Below are positions 43,877 to 58,100 of a stretch of 64,000 bases of DNA, piece after piece (the stretch's first letter is position 1; each line of letters starts with the position of its first letter). Both the position numbers and the translations under genes were made by a program. The notes below the pieces were generated by a model. The model did no database searches. It worked only from the letters and a program-made list of their open reading frames with translations, and was not told the DNA's origin. Origin of the DNA: Colletotrichum lupini (lineage: Eukaryota; Ascomycota; Sordariomycetes; Glomerellales; Glomerellaceae); the NCBI RefSeq assembly GCF_023278565.1, contig NC_064677.1, positions 7,440,001 through 7,504,000 on the forward strand, given 5' to 3'.

Positions 43877-44148
43877 ATGCGTCAAAACATATTGTCTGTT
43901 GCTTCGGCAGTGGCTTCATTGTCTTTTCTTCCGATAACTCTTGCAGGAAACCCAGTTTATCAGCCATGCCCTCTCTTGAAAGCTTACTATCATATGCCGA
44001 CCATCGACAAGAACGCTGAAGCTGTCAAATCCTTCACCAAAAGCTTTACGGGGTTGTTCGACCAGCTTGTGAAAGCGGGCGGCTCCGAAGACTTTAGTGA
44101 GATCGCACCCAACACCACTTCTTTTTCAGTGGTCTTGTTCTCGGGCTC
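43877..44148 (+). pseudogene. Secreted beta-lactamase-fold protein, piece 1 of 3 (N-terminus)
   Basis: ATG 43877 opens with a signal peptide (MRQNILSVASAVASLSFLPITLA, cleaved before GNP). About 90 residues are intact, including VYQPCPLLKAYYHMP, an N-terminal pattern of fungal secreted class-C beta-lactamase-like proteins (PF00144 type). The frame is cut at 44148, where a copia LTR starts. The last five bases, GGCTC, are the target-site duplication. Unlike piece 2, this side shows no RIP damage. Confidence 0.75.
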
Positions 44149-44350
44149 TGTTAGTATCCTTATTATAAGGTAATTAGTTCGAACCGTAGTTAACGAAGAG
44201 ATTAATTAAACTATATAAATATCTGCGTAAGTATAAAAAGGAGGTTCTAACCATAAGTTAGGCTAGCTACGATAATCGTAAATAGGGCCCCTAATTAGCC
44301 CCTATATAGTCGGCTATATACCGCAGTCGAATTAGACTTCTAATCCGATA
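44149..44350 (-). repeat. Left LTR of copia copy 2
   Basis: 202 bp, starts TGTTAGTATCC, ends CTAATCCGATA. Differences from the right LTR are almost all C/T or G/A transitions. Confidence 0.9.
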
Positions 44351-47300
44351 CTAATTTTCTCTTTTTTTTATCGATTTAACTACTACGGTTAGAGGTATAA
44401 TTTAACCTCGGGCCCGTTTACTAAGTCGTCTCTTTTTCCCCCTTTTCTCTATTCTTTTTATATAACCTATCCCTCTATTCGTACGGTAACTTTTCCGCTA
44501 CTTACGAATTACTCTAATCCCTTATTTAGTACTACTTTTATAAAAGTGTTTACGAGGTTATTTTTATTATTAATTTAACGGATCTCGAGTATCTCGCGCC
44601 TTTTGTACGATTACCTAAGGGCTATAATATTAATTATAAGCCTCTTTTCTTTCGTCGTTCCTAATTTAATAAGGTATTTATATAGCGAATAGGAATCGGT
44701 ATAAATAACCGTTAGAATAGGTAAAAGGCTAATTCGATTAGTAATCTTCTTTAGCGTTATTAAAATCGCGTGGGAGAGGTTAACGCCGTTAATTATACTA
44801 TAGACCTTTAATACTAGTACACTTCACGTTACCTACTTATTTTTAATTAACGAGTAATAGATTATATTACTATATATAGTAAATTCGCTCTCGCTTATAC
44901 TCTCGTTAGCTAGGATAATAATATACCCTAATTACGAAATAAGGTCGTTATTATTTATAAATAACCTATTAACGAAGACGTAGAGCTTACTAGTCGTAAG
45001 GTCGATTAGGTAGTAGATAAGACCTCGATCGAGATTCGTTTATTACTACTTAAGCCGCTTATTAAGTACCTCGACGTCTCGTTAGGTTAAATCTATAGCT
45101 TACGCTACCTTAGCGTAGTTAAAAGTTACTTCGGGCTAATAAATACTCGTAATATATACCCCTTATATAAGCTTAGTTTTATACTACTTCTTAATATCGG
45201 TTATGTTCGGGTCGACGAGGTTAATCTTCTCGCTCTACCCCTTTTATTAAAAAACGACGGTTTCCCCTTTAATTATAAAAATCCCGCCGTTAAATACTAG
45301 GGGGGTATTTATTATAAGGACCTCTTTTAGCTTCGCTACGAAGCCCGCTTTTTAAAGCTCCTTATCCTCCTTTTTTATAAAGTTAATATTAAATAGACCT
45401 AATATATCGTCGGTCTATATTCCGACGATCCTAAATTAGTCGCCTTCGTACTCCGCGACTAATAAGTATAGGTCGTACGTAAAGGTAACTATTAATAGTT
45501 AATTAATATGAAAATCGTAGTAAGTAGCTTACTAATAGGTACCCGATTCTGCGAGCCTATATAGTAGCTTAAGTACTTTAATAATCGTGCCTTCTAAGTA
45601 CTTACTAGCTATTTCCTTCGGTAGATAGGCTAGGATTTTTCTTATGAGCCCTATAGCCGATTGGGTATATACCTAGGTAATATCACGGCTCTAAATCTCG
45701 TATCCCTTCTTCCGTAATAATACTATTAGTGCTATTATTAATCGTTAGTTATAGCGCTATATAGTGGGCGATTATATAAGTAGCGTCGCCTTTTCGACGT
45801 CGCCGTACCCCTAAATTACGTATCTAGACTTCTCGTATAATTAGGGTATTCCTTTTTTTTTAATTTTACGAACTATTCGCGATTTAAATATGCGGAGGTT
45901 TATATGCTTTTTTAGATCGTAGAGGATAAATCGATAGACCCCTCGATCGCGCAAAGTATTTACTTCGATAAGATCTAATCCCTTATACGGCTTTTTAATA
46001 ATTATAATTACGCCTTCCTTACGTAGTTTAATTACTAGCTCGAAATCGGCTTTCTCTTTTACTATATAAAAGGTATTAATTACCTCGTCGTTAGTAATAA
46101 ATTACCGCGTTAGTACTTACTATCGTAGTCTCCCGCGACGTATTAGTGCCCTTTTAGTAATTTCCTCTTTCTTATCGTCTATTAATACTATTACGACGAT
46201 TTCGTTAAGGATAATTTCCTATGCCTCTGCTGCGGGTTATATAGCTTCCCCTAGCTCTTTTTCTTTTTATAAGCTAGAAATTACCTCGATAGGATCTATA
46301 TAATATAGTCTAACTACTATAATTAATACCTCGAGTAGCTAGTCGCGATCTCTCGTAACTACGTAAGAACGCTCGTTAATAAAAATTAATTTATATAGCC
46401 TAGCCTATTATTAAGTAATTTCGCGCTATACTTGTATATCCGAATTTAGGGGTATATCTAAATTAACCCTTATATTAGGCCTATTATGCGTAGTAATTAC
46501 TTTATTAACTTACTTTCTTATGCTTACCTCGCGCAGTGCCCGTATTACTTTTTTAACTACTTAAGCTCGCTAGCTTATATTTAGCGACGGTAGCAAGGCT
46601 AAGGTCGTTCTTAAATATACTCTAAATACTAAAAGCGTCGGTATAAGCCCGTTAGGCCCTATAGTATCGTTATAGTATTTAAGTACTATCTAGAGGTATT
46701 TATTGTTATTAAAATCGGGATTTTCCTTTTTAATAATTTTAAACGCTCTTTTTAACTATTAGTGCGCCCTTTTTACCTTTCTAATACTATAATGCGCTTC
46801 GACGGGCACGACTTTTAACTATATACCGTAGGCCGTCGCATTTTTTTTAAATTTTACTAACTTAAAACTAGTACTAGCGTCGGTTCTAATACCGTCTAGC
46901 GGTCCTTAGTATATATTAATCTAGCTTTTTTGTAGAGCTATTTATACTATTTTTACTTATAGGTCCCGTAAGAATTGCCCTGCTTAGAATAATATAGCCT
47001 CGTCGATTATATATAGGACCGGTCGACTATTTAAGTAGAAGATATCGACGACGATTTCCTAATTAAAGTTAAGCTTATTACGCAATTTAAATTTAAATCT
47101 GCGTGGGCTCTGCGCATTTATTTAGTATTAGTAATATACTTTTGTTAACTACTCTAGCGCCCCTATTTCGATATTATTATTACTTAAATACTTTAGGAGG
47201 TTATATAGCCTCGCGACCGACGGGTAGCTAAATCTTTAATATAGTTATCTAAGCTTACTTTCCGTTAGGTAATTAATCGACTTCGTATCGTTAGTAAGCC

Positions 47301-50300
47301 TTATAAACGCGTACCCCTATTATCGTTCGACTATTTCGAAGTACTTATAGCTAGAGATTCTGTTCCTCGTATTATTAAATATAATATCTAGTCGATCTAT
47401 ATTTTTTAGATATAAGAGAAATGGGGTATTAACGGGTAGGATATAAAAAGTTATCGTTCCGAAGTACGTCTCTATTTTTACCGTACTTAGGGCGACGATT
47501 TCTTTACTTAGGCTAAAGCTAATCCTCGTAATGCCCGCTATTAACGTATTAAGCGTTACTAATGCGATTTTCTATAGTGCCTAGAATTGCCCTTTTCTTC
47601 TTATTAACTATTACGATGCCCTAGTATCTAGGATAATCCTATAGAAATTATCTAGGCCGTACTTTTCGTTCGTATAGAATGCTTATACAAGCTTAGTATT
47701 TAAGTAATCTAGGTAATATAAAAAGGACCCCTCTAGCTACCCCTAGAATTACTTAGCACCCTATCTCTTTTCTTTAGATATTAAGAAAGTAGAATTCTAC
47801 GCTATTAAATTCGTCCTTTTACTTACCTCTATATCCGTTATCTAAGGGACCTTCCCTTACTATTTATAGATAAAAGCCTACTTATTAAGGGCTTTTATTA
47901 CTTTTTATTCGTTTAGCCTCGTATATCCTCCCGAGGCTAACGGGGCGAAGAAAGAGTAGTTAATATCGTCGACTTTATTATAATCTAATTCGTTAGTATA
48001 GGGGGTGAGATCTTCTTTATTTTCTAAATTTCCTATAGGGTACGGGTACTTTAGGCCGCTAAATTAGCTATTTTCGCTAGGTTCCGTGCCCCCGGATCTG
48101 CCCTTATATATAACAAGGAATTAGTTAAATCGATAAGGGCTAGTTTTACTATCTACTACCCTCGATTTTCTATATTATTCGTACGATTTAGTACGCTCTT
48201 TTTCGGAGTAGTTACTTAACTAATATCTATCCTTTTTATAAATAAAACACTACTTCTTTTATTACCCTGCTCGCGAGTTAAATCTCTGCCTATTTAACGA
48301 ATCTGGGATTCCCTATTAGTAATTGCCGTACCTAGCTTCCTTTCCTTTCTTATTATACGTTCGGTTAACCTAATACTATTAGTAAGGGCCGTCGTATGCT
48401 TAGAGGTAAGTTTAGCGCGGCATTTTTACTTTAATATTAAAGCTAGATCTTAGCCTCGAGTAGAGCGTCTCGTAGTCTTTAGGTACTTAGTATAAAGTTA
48501 TTTTTGCCTTTAGAACGCGCTAGACTGCGGTATAAAGATATCCGACTTTCCGCTCGTTAGTCCCCTTATTTAGCTAGGTTTTTACTAGCTTATTAATTCG
48601 ATCGATGAGCTCTTCGAGGATTTTTACTCGTAATTTGCCCTCTATTATCCTAGCTATAGATATAAAAGAAATCGCTCGTAGCTTAAATAGGAGCTCTAGG
48701 TTCTTATTATAGGTCTCGAAGCGGCTTCGGATTGCGTTAATTATACTAAAAAAGTCGTTTCGATCGAGATTACGTACTACTTCGTAGTAGTAATTAAAGG
48801 CTTTACCTATAAGTACGATATTAACTACCGAATAGTACTAGTATTCCCTAATTCTAACTTTTTCGTAATAATCGTAAAACATCGTTAGGGTTTCTTATAA
48901 GACCTTATACTTCCCCCCAGAGTATAATTTCTCTTTCGGGAAGATCTTTTTAAGGTTTATAAACTACCTCGTATTTACTACTAGATTTTTGGTATTTATA
49001 TGCGATCCCTGCGTCGCTGCGTACTATTAGTAACTTCGGGTAGTCTACCTCCTTTCTTATTAGCTAATTAGTACTAAATTTCGTATTAGTAATAGCGACG
49101 AGCTATAGATCGAAATAGGCAGAATTATTAATTATCGTACTTCTAGTACTATATTTTGCTTCTATATATCCTTTTGTAACGATAGATTGCTATTAGTAAT
49201 TATAAGAAGGAAATCTAGGTCGTTTACCCTTTTTCTAAATTCGTTAAAGCGATTGTACGCCCTGTTAACTTATACCTAGGTCTATGTTACGAATTCCTCC
49301 TCCGTAATCGTCGCTACTAGGATTTCGTAAGGTTCTCGCGATTATAATTACGCTAGTAGTACCCCTCGCTTATAAAGGAATTTATTAACCGCTTTTACAA
49401 TTCCTAGGCTTGCGCTTACGAACTATTTATTTAGCTAATAGCTAAGGTCGTTTACGATCCTATAGAATAGGGGTTACCCCTATAGCCCCTTTTTCTTATA
49501 GACCTTAGTTAAATAGATTAATACTACGTTAATTTGCTCGCCGTTAGGCTGATCCGCGATTCTATATATCCACGTCCCCTAATAATCCGGGTTAATATTT
49601 ACTTACTTATAAGGGATTGGGATTCTATTTAGGATCGGGTTTTGTCCTCTTTTTCTTTACCCTAACTTACTAAAGGTCGTACTCTAGCTTATACCCGTAT
49701 TAGCGGTCGCTAGCGTATTTAATTTTAATAAGGATATATCTAATCCGCGCGCTAGTTATAATAAATCCGTGCTTTCGCTACTTAACGAATTTATCGGGGT
49801 CTAAGAGATTCCCGCTTCTTTTTACTATCTCGCTACTACTCTCGTTTTTATTATTTTTAGTAATTATTATTACCTTTCTAGATCGCTAGCTATCGTACTT
49901 ACTAAGATCCTCCTTTTTATTTAGTATAAAAGGGTAGGTTCTAGTAATTCTTTTTAATAATAGTAGCGGTAGACGTTTATATTACCGTAATAAGATATAA
50001 TAATTAGTCTCGGGATTTTTATTAATTACCGATTTCTTAAAATTAGTAATCTTACGCCGTGAGCTAGTATAAAAAAAAGCCCTTTAGCGGCCCTCTAAAG
50101 GATTCTTTTTTTTTCCCTTAGATCCTCGTCTTTTTAGCTTTTTTTTAAGCTAATAGTAACTCTAGCGGGAGGTCATAGGACTATTTTAAAGTAGCTACTT
50201 TCTTCTTAAGTTAATCTCCGAGATCTATAATACTCTTAACTTAATATTATTAAGACTTCTAAATCCCCTCCTCCCTCGTTAAACCGTCCCCTATACTATA

Positions 50301-50916
50301 TTCTTAAGTAATACCCGGGGGGTAGTTAAGGGAGCTACGAAGAGGTCGTTTAGATTACGGGCTTAAGGGCGTACTTATAAGATCCCTATAATAATAGACT
50401 TTTCTATATACCGTAGATCTCTTAGCTTAATAACTCCTATAGGGTTACTTTCGTTACTAAGTAAGAATGTCTATATTTAGAGATCCCCTTTTTTAATTGC
50501 GTAGTGCTTTTTTATATTATATTATTAAGCCCGTTCGTCGTGCTAGTTAATTAAGTAGGTAGTCGTCGTATAGGGAATTCCTTTTACTAATTTAGCTAGT
50601 TAATTTCTAATTGCGGGCCGGCCGCGGGGAAGTTATTTAGTAAAAAAAGCTACTTAAGGCGACGGCGAAATACTAATTACCTAAGCGGTTCTATTAACTA
50701 GCGTAGTTTAATATAGTAAATATCGACCTCTCGTAAGTAGTAAAGGGCTATGATTACTTAATTCCGTGCGGTATTTAAGAATCGCCTCTTTTTTTATCTA
50801 CTTCCGTAAGGTTAATTAGTACGAATCTCTTATCCCGTGCGGTATTAAGAAGTCGTCTCTTTTACGTAACGAGATACCTTACCGATCTACGATAATAAAA
50901 TTTAATTACTAATTAG

Positions 50917-51118
50917 TATTAGTATCCCTATTATAGAGTAGTTAGTTCGAACTATAGTTAACGAAGAGATTAATTAAACTATATAAATATCTACGTAAGT
51001 ATAAAAAGGAGGTTCTAACCGTAAGTTAGGCTAGTTACGATAATCGTAAATAAGGCCCCTAATTAGCCCCTGCGTAGTTGGCTATATGCCGCGGTTAAAT
51101 TAGACTTCTAATCCGATA
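50917..51118 (-). repeat. Right LTR of copia copy 2
   Basis: 202 bp, starts TATTAGTATCC, ends CTAATCCGATA, then GGCTT, the RIP-altered target duplication. Confidence 0.9.
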
Positions 51119-51892
51119 GGCTTAGATAGGGCAGAAGAGGATCCCGTGTTTTTTAAGTATTATTACGCAGCCCCCGAAGCCCCGCAGAACTCGACACTAG
51201 ATTCTAATACGGTATTTTCTCTAGGTACTCTAACTTAACTATTTACCGTCTACGTATGGCTTATCGAGGTTAAAGACGAGTAATAGGGAAAGCCTATTAT
51301 AGAGTTTCTACTAGAGCTTAAGCATGTTTCTATAGGGGAGATGAAAGTTCAGTGGGATAATATCACTATCGGGTCACTGGTAGGTCAGATGTCTGGGCTG
51401 GCAAGAGAATGTGAGTATACTAAGAATATCTTAAAGTATATACGTAGATACTAATCGCTTCTTCTTAGCTTATACTTGTGTCTTAAGTAAGTATTGCGGT
51501 CACGATGAGTTCATTGATAATTTCGGTAGTCGACCGCCACTTTTCCTACCTAACACTACGCCTATTATCTTAAACGCTGCTTTCTAGCTTCTCGCCCTGG
51601 CATTGGAGGCAAACAAAGTTAAAGGTAGTGAAAACACGACATTCGATAGCATTCTCGCGACTAGTGTTTTTAAACCTCTTAACATGACGAACAGCGGCCT
51701 TTTATTATTACTACAGGATGCTAAGGTGTTTGCTCGAGATCTAATCGTTTTAGCTACCGGCGAACTAGCGTATATATCCCACACTATATCTTTTTTATAT
51801 CTTAGTCGCTTAAGATTAATATCTAGCAGCGCACTCTTAATGATTTCCTCCCCCTCGGATCTTGCGCGTGCAGGCCACGCCATGCTCAACTC
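51119..51892 (+). pseudogene. Secreted beta-lactamase-fold protein, piece 2 of 3 (catalytic region)
   Basis: The frame continues exactly from piece 1 through the duplicated target bases. Readable landmarks are DPVFFKYYYAAPEAPQNSTL, a serine-hydrolase-like stretch VFSLGTLT just before a stop (the position where this family has its S/T-x-x-K), GSLVGQMSGLAR, FKPLNMTNSGLL and SSPSDLARAGHAMLNS. Stops occur at 51236 (TAA), 51281 and 51284 (TAA, TAG) and 51585 (TAG). Two likely introns are seen: from GTGAGT near 51410 to TTCTTAG near 51465, and one between about 51766 and 51825. The first ~230 bp beside the copia element are strongly depleted of CpA/TpG, and damage fades rightward. It ends in the middle of a codon at a gypsy LTR; AACTC (51888-51892) is the target duplication. 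Confidence 0.8.
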
Positions 51893-52101
51893 TATTAATA
51901 AGTATATAACATAGGGAAGAAGCTTATAAAAGCTAACTACTATTAAGGTCTAAAAGATAAATTACTAAAATCTACCCTTCCCTCGAGGTATATTATTAGC
52001 GCTCTATATATACCTAAGCTACTCCTTTATTATTTAATCCCCTTTTTTATACTCCTTAAGCTATTTTTTAATTAATAAAGCTTAATTAGCGAGGCTTAAT
52101 A
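51893..52101 (-). repeat. Left LTR of the gypsy element
   Basis: 209 bp, TATTAATAAG ... GGCTTAATA. It shares long blocks with the right LTR (AAGCTTATAAAAGCTAA, CTCGAGGTATATTATTAGCG). Confidence 0.88.
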
Positions 52102-55100
52102 AGGTACTCCCTCCCCTAAGCTTTGTTTTAAAGCCCGTTTATAATTTATATATATTATATTAATCCTTTAGTTAAAAAGTCCTTAAATATATAATATAAA
52201 AATAAGTATAAATAGTACTTATTAATCTAAGTATAAACTCCTTATTTTAAATAATAATTTTATAATTTTATACTTAAATTACTTTTATTTATAAGCCGTT
52301 TTTACGACTACTAATATTTAAATAATCGTCGCTTTACTTTTATTTATTAATATTAACCCCTTTTTAAACTATTACGATTCTAAATTCCTTTTTTCTTTTT
52401 TATTTATAATTATCTTTTTAATATATAGTCTTTTATTTTTATTAATATTTATACTACTCCCTCGTTATATAAATATTATAATTAATAAATATTTTTTAGA
52501 TTCTTATTTTTATATACTTCCCGTATTTAAATAAGTCTTTTATAGAGTCGTTCCGTATTTATTACTAACTCGTTTTAATATAAATATAGCTCCTAATTAT
52601 AAAGTTATTATTATTAGTAATAAAATAGTTATTAGTACTATAAGTATACTTAGTAACGGCGGTAATAGTAATTTATTTCAAAAGCTTAATATCCCCTTTA
52701 TTTACCCTAACCTCGTATATATATTACTATTTATATATTACTTATATTAATTATTATAAACTTTTATTAAAAAAAAAAAAGTAAATACTAAAAAGCTTAG
52801 GGTTAATTAGGTACGCCCGCTCCCCTACCCCGTTTATATTATATATAAAGTATTTAATTTAAAAACTAAGTATTATAATTAGCTAAGTTAATAATTTATA
52901 GCCCCTAGTTCGCTCTTTTATTTAATATTTTTTTAAAATCTAGCGTACGTTATATTAAATATATTACATAGAACTATTTTTATAAAAATATAATAAGTAC
53001 TTAATACGGTTACTATTCTATTACTTTTTTTATATATTATATTAATAATATTTTAAGTCCTTAAGTTTATAAAATTTATAGTCCGAACCTTATAAAGTAT
53101 TACTCTTATTTTAAATAATAACGTTTATAATTTAAAGGTTTATTACTTTATTATCGTTCTATTATTACTATTACTTAGGTCGTTAATATTATTTTATAGC
53201 TCTAATAAACTTACTAAATTACTATTAATAATATATAAAGGGTACTTAAGCGTACTAATAAGGAGGCCTGCTCGACCCTTATTATTAATAATAATAATAA
53301 TAAAATAGCTATAAGCTCCTCTTACACTACGTTTTTATTTTATAATAACGCTATAATTATATTACTTCGTATTATTTATAACGAGGTACGCTACTTAAAT
53401 AATATTTTAATTAATATATAGTTACCCCGCTTACGCTCCGTATTTATAATTAATTATTTATAAATTTATTAATAATAAAAAGATTATTTCTTTTATAACG
53501 ACCCCTAGGATAATAACTAAGGCGGCCTTTTTATATATAAAGATAGTTCTTTTATAAATAAAAATAGTCCTCTTATATATTATAAAAATTAAAAAAACAG
53601 TTCGTAATTAATACGTTTATATTACTTAGTTATAACTATATAGCCCCCTTTTTATTATTATTAATAATTAATTCGCTACGTTATTAAGCTTATTAAGAGC
53701 TAGGGTGCGCTATTTAATTAAAACTCGTTTTTTATATATATTAATTAACGCTACGTTTTTAATATACTTAGCTAGTTTTTATATATTTTCGTTATTACTA
53801 TATCCCTTTTATTAAATTAAGTATTATTACTTCCTTTTTAGCCTTTTATATTATATAATACTTTTTATTTTATAAAATAGCTCCCTATTTATATCCTTAA
53901 TAAATAAGGGCTTTTAAAGGGCTTTTTAATAATATTAATACGGTTTAAGTAAGGATATATAGAATATATTATATATTTTATATTATATTAATATATTTAG
54001 TTAATAAATTACCCCTACCGTTCTAATTATTAATTTAATTTTAAATAAGCCTAAATACTTATTAACTAACTTCTAACTAAGACGCTACTTATTAATATTC
54101 TTCTTTAATAATAATACTTAGTTACTTACTTTATATAATATATTTATTTTAGTTTTATTAGCTTATTACTTATATATCTTACGTACCTTTTATATAAGGG
54201 GTTATAAAGCTTCTTAATTAGCTTATAATTAGGCCGTACGCTCCTTAGCTAAGATATTTTATATATTATTTCGAGCCCCTGTTAAGATTAATATAAAATA
54301 CGTAAATAAGAACCTAAGTAGGGCCTTAATAAGTACTTTACGAACTACTAAATAATAAGTATTATTATATATAAACTTAGCTAAGTAAAGACGTTATATT
54401 TAATTTAATTAGTCCTAAATATAAAAATAATAAAAGTACTAGTCTAAGTATTAGTTTTATTATTCTATTTAACTATTTATTTATAAATAGAACGTAGTAT
54501 TAAAAGGCCTTTTTATTACTAAAAAGTAATAAAAATAAGTTTAAAACTTATTTATAAATAACGACCCCTTATTAAAAACGATCTTTTTAAGTATTTTAAA
54601 CTTGATAAAAGAATTTATAAATAAGAAGTTTATAAATCCCTAGGCTATAAGGGTCGTCCTCGTAGTAATATAAACACTATATTTTATAAATTAGTTTATT
54701 ATAATAAGTACTATGTTATAAAAATACCTCCCGATTAGTATAGTTAATATAAATAAGCTTATAATAAAGTTTAGTAATATTTCTTATTATAGCCTAACTA
54801 AAATAAATAAGGAGTATAATAAGCTATATAGCTTATGATAATAAGGCTTTATTTACTAATATACTATATAAATATTAATATAACTTTTTATATCCCTATT
54901 TATTTTATTTTAGTAATAATAGCGTTTTAATAATACTATTATCCGTTTTATATTATAATATCCCGCTATAAGTATATTATAATATATTTTAATAATCTTT
55001 TTTTTTTAGTTTTTTATATAGTAATACGTAAGCGTAGCTATTATAATATAATAACCCTCTTAAGTTATATACTTAGCTTTATTATTACTTTTTCTTAGCT

Positions 55101-58100
55101 AAGTAAAGCCGTCGGCTTTTTTTAGTTTATTATTTATTTTTTATAAAAGCGTCTTTTTATTAAGTAGCCCGTAATTAACTTATTATTAATAACCCCTCTT
55201 TACTAATTATTATTTTAAGTATTCTTATTATATTAGAATCCTATAAAATAAGTAGCTCGTAATTTATAATTTTAATAATAAGCTTAAGTAGTTCTCTAAA
55301 TATTATATTATAATTTTAATACCCTAGGCTTATAGCCCCGTTATATTTTTTAAAATACTCTTCAAAATTCTTTTAAGCTAGAGCTTTTAACCTCTTTTAT
55401 TTATTTCTCTATATTATTACTAGTTCTATTTTTAAAATACTTACTATCCTTTCTATTTAAAAGCCGCTCCCGTAGCTCGTCCTCGTATATTTTATTATTA
55501 TAATTTTAAAAAGCTTTTATATATTTTTAATATTATAAACATCTTTTTTTATTTTTAATAATAGCTCCTCTATTTTATTATTATTATTACTTTTATTATA
55601 ATTAAGTCTTTATAATAGTCTATTTATTAAGTTCTTTATATTTAGTTTAAACTTAATTTTAATATTAAATACTACGAGTTTATTTAGTTAGCGTAGCTAT
55701 TTCTTATTTAGTTTTTTTTTTATATTTAAGAACTATAAATTAAAATAATTTATAAATATTACGACTTAATCTTAGCTATAAATAAAGTAGTATTACTAAT
55801 TCCTTAGTACGTTTATAATAGCTAGTAGCTCTATATTTTTTATATTATAATAGTTCTCCGTATTTATTAATTTCCTTAATCTATAAATAATTAGGTACTA
55901 ATTATTTTTTAAATAATTACGTAATTACTAAGCTAATAGCTCGAGCTAAAGCGTTTATTTATAATTATATAAATAGAATAGGGTCGAAATATCGTAGTAT
56001 TAGCGCGTTAGTAAATACTATTAATAACCTCTTAAATAACTCTATAATAAGTATTAATAGCTCTAACTATCCCGGTTTTACTTTTTTTAATAAGTTTATT
56101 AAAAGTGCCGTTATTTTAGCATAGTTATTAATAAATTTATAATAGAACCCCATAAATTTAAAGAACGTTTATATATTTTTAATACTCTTTAAAAATAGTT
56201 AATTTATTATAGTTTTAATATACATAGGTTCTATTTTTATGCTTTTATCAAATATAATATACCCTAAGAATCCTATACGTAATATATAGAACTCGTATTT
56301 ATTACTATTTAAATATAAGTTCTATTATTATAGTTTTTATAATACGCTACGTACGTACTCTTTATATACTACGTAATTATTATTATATATTAAAATATTA
56401 TCTAAATATATAATATAAACGGTATTAACTAGGCTACTTAAAACGTTATTAATATGCGCTTAAAAAGTCGCGGGCGCGTTAGTTAGCTTAAAAAGTATAA
56501 TTAAGTATTTAAACTACTTATATTTAGTATAAAAAGCCGTCTTTTACTTATTACCCTTAGCTATATATATATAATAATATACGTTCTTAAGGTTTAGCTT
56601 CGTAAAAATAGAAATATTAAATAGTCTATTTAATATCTTTTTAATTAGTAATAGTAGTGTTCTATCTTTTTATATAATTTTATTAATTATTTTATAATTA
56701 ACGTAAAGTCGTAACTCTCCTACTTTTTTTAAATATAAAAAAAATAGGTACTCTTACTAAGCTTATAAAGGGGCGTATTTAGCCCCTAGCCTCTATTTTT
56801 ATTGAATAGTTATATAACATCTTAAGCTTATAATTTAATAATAAATAAATAGGTCCTTAGGGAATAAGCGCCGCATTATTTAATTTAATATAATAGTCGT
56901 ATAATACTCTATTTAATAATAAAATAGCCTTTTTTTTAAGAATAAATTATTAAAATCTTGATAACGTAGCTTCTAATCCTTAGCTATACTTATTAGTATT
57001 ACGTCGCTATTTATAACTAAGTTAATTATAATATACGTAAGTATTATTAAAACTAAGTCGTTTAATAGCCCCTTTTTTAGGGCGTTTAAGTGAATATATT
57101 ATTCGTAAATTAGATACTATTACTTTTTTTATTTTTAACCAATTAGTAAGTTAATATTCTCTAGTTAGGGGAAACTAAGGATAAGTATAAGCGCCGTAAT
57201 ATTAGTTATTATAAAGTAATATAGCTATATTTTTATTACGTAGTTATTATTAATAATTTAAAGCCGTAAGTAATAGCTTCTTAGCGTCTCTATTTATTTA
57301 CCTTCTACGTTTATTAATTATAATAATAAGTAAATTCGTAAATTAGTATTAAAGCTATTAAGTAGCCCAATACTAATTACGTTCCCTTTTATTTTTAAAT
57401 TAATAAGGATACTTAGCTTCTTTTATATATAATTTAAATATATATAAGTCGGGACGTTTAAATATTACTTTTATTAATCGTTAACTATTTTCTTTATTAA
57501 AATAGTATTTAAGCTCGTTATTAGTCCGCGCTACTTAGTTAGGGCGAGGTTTAATTAATAACTAGCGGCCTTATACCCTTTTTAATTATATTTATAATAT
57601 ATAACGCTCGGGTAGTTATTAATAAGGTACCCGGTTTTATTATAATTATAATATTATTAATATTACTCTTATAGTTACGGGTAATCTTTTATAATATAAC
57701 TAGTCTCTTTATAATTATAATACGTAATATCCTTACTAAGCGAGTTATAACGTATTCTTTACGTACTTAACTTATTAATACCTTAGTATTTTTTTATTAA
57801 CTCGTTCGAGTTTAAATTAAAATATTACCTAAGGGACGTTCATCAGCTCCTTATTAATAATAAGGATTATTTAATACGTCTTATTAATAATATTAACTAT
57901 AAATAAGTCCGTAAAAGTTCTATTTATAATATTATTACGAGGTATAGTTCGGGCCGTAGCTTATTTATTAATATAGAGATCCTCTATTCTTTTATTAAAA
58001 TATATTTTAGTTTTATTTTAAGCTTATTAATATAGCTAACGAACTTATTAACTTTCTTTTTTTAGTTTTATAAAGTATTATTTAGTTATATACTTATTAT

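Larger units (their letters stand above)
44149..51118 (-). mobile_element. Complete, RIP-inactivated Ty1/copia LTR retrotransposon (copy 2)
   Basis: 6970 bp with 202-bp LTRs and target duplication GGCTC (44144-44148) / GGCTT (51119-51123). It is in minus orientation, with a polypurine tract on the minus strand (complement of 44351-44369) abutting the 3' LTR. Conceptual minus-strand reading across about 45300-46100 gives a copia-type reverse transcriptase, including YEKSRYVI, KATLL and, at 45406-45414, the active-site T-D-D in a context VGI-stop-TDDILGL. Stops are TAA/TAG in places where Gln or Trp codons are expected, as RIP produces. It is less AT-converted than copy 1 and closer in sequence and LTR length to copy 3. 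It sits inside the beta-lactamase-like gene. Confidence 0.9.
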
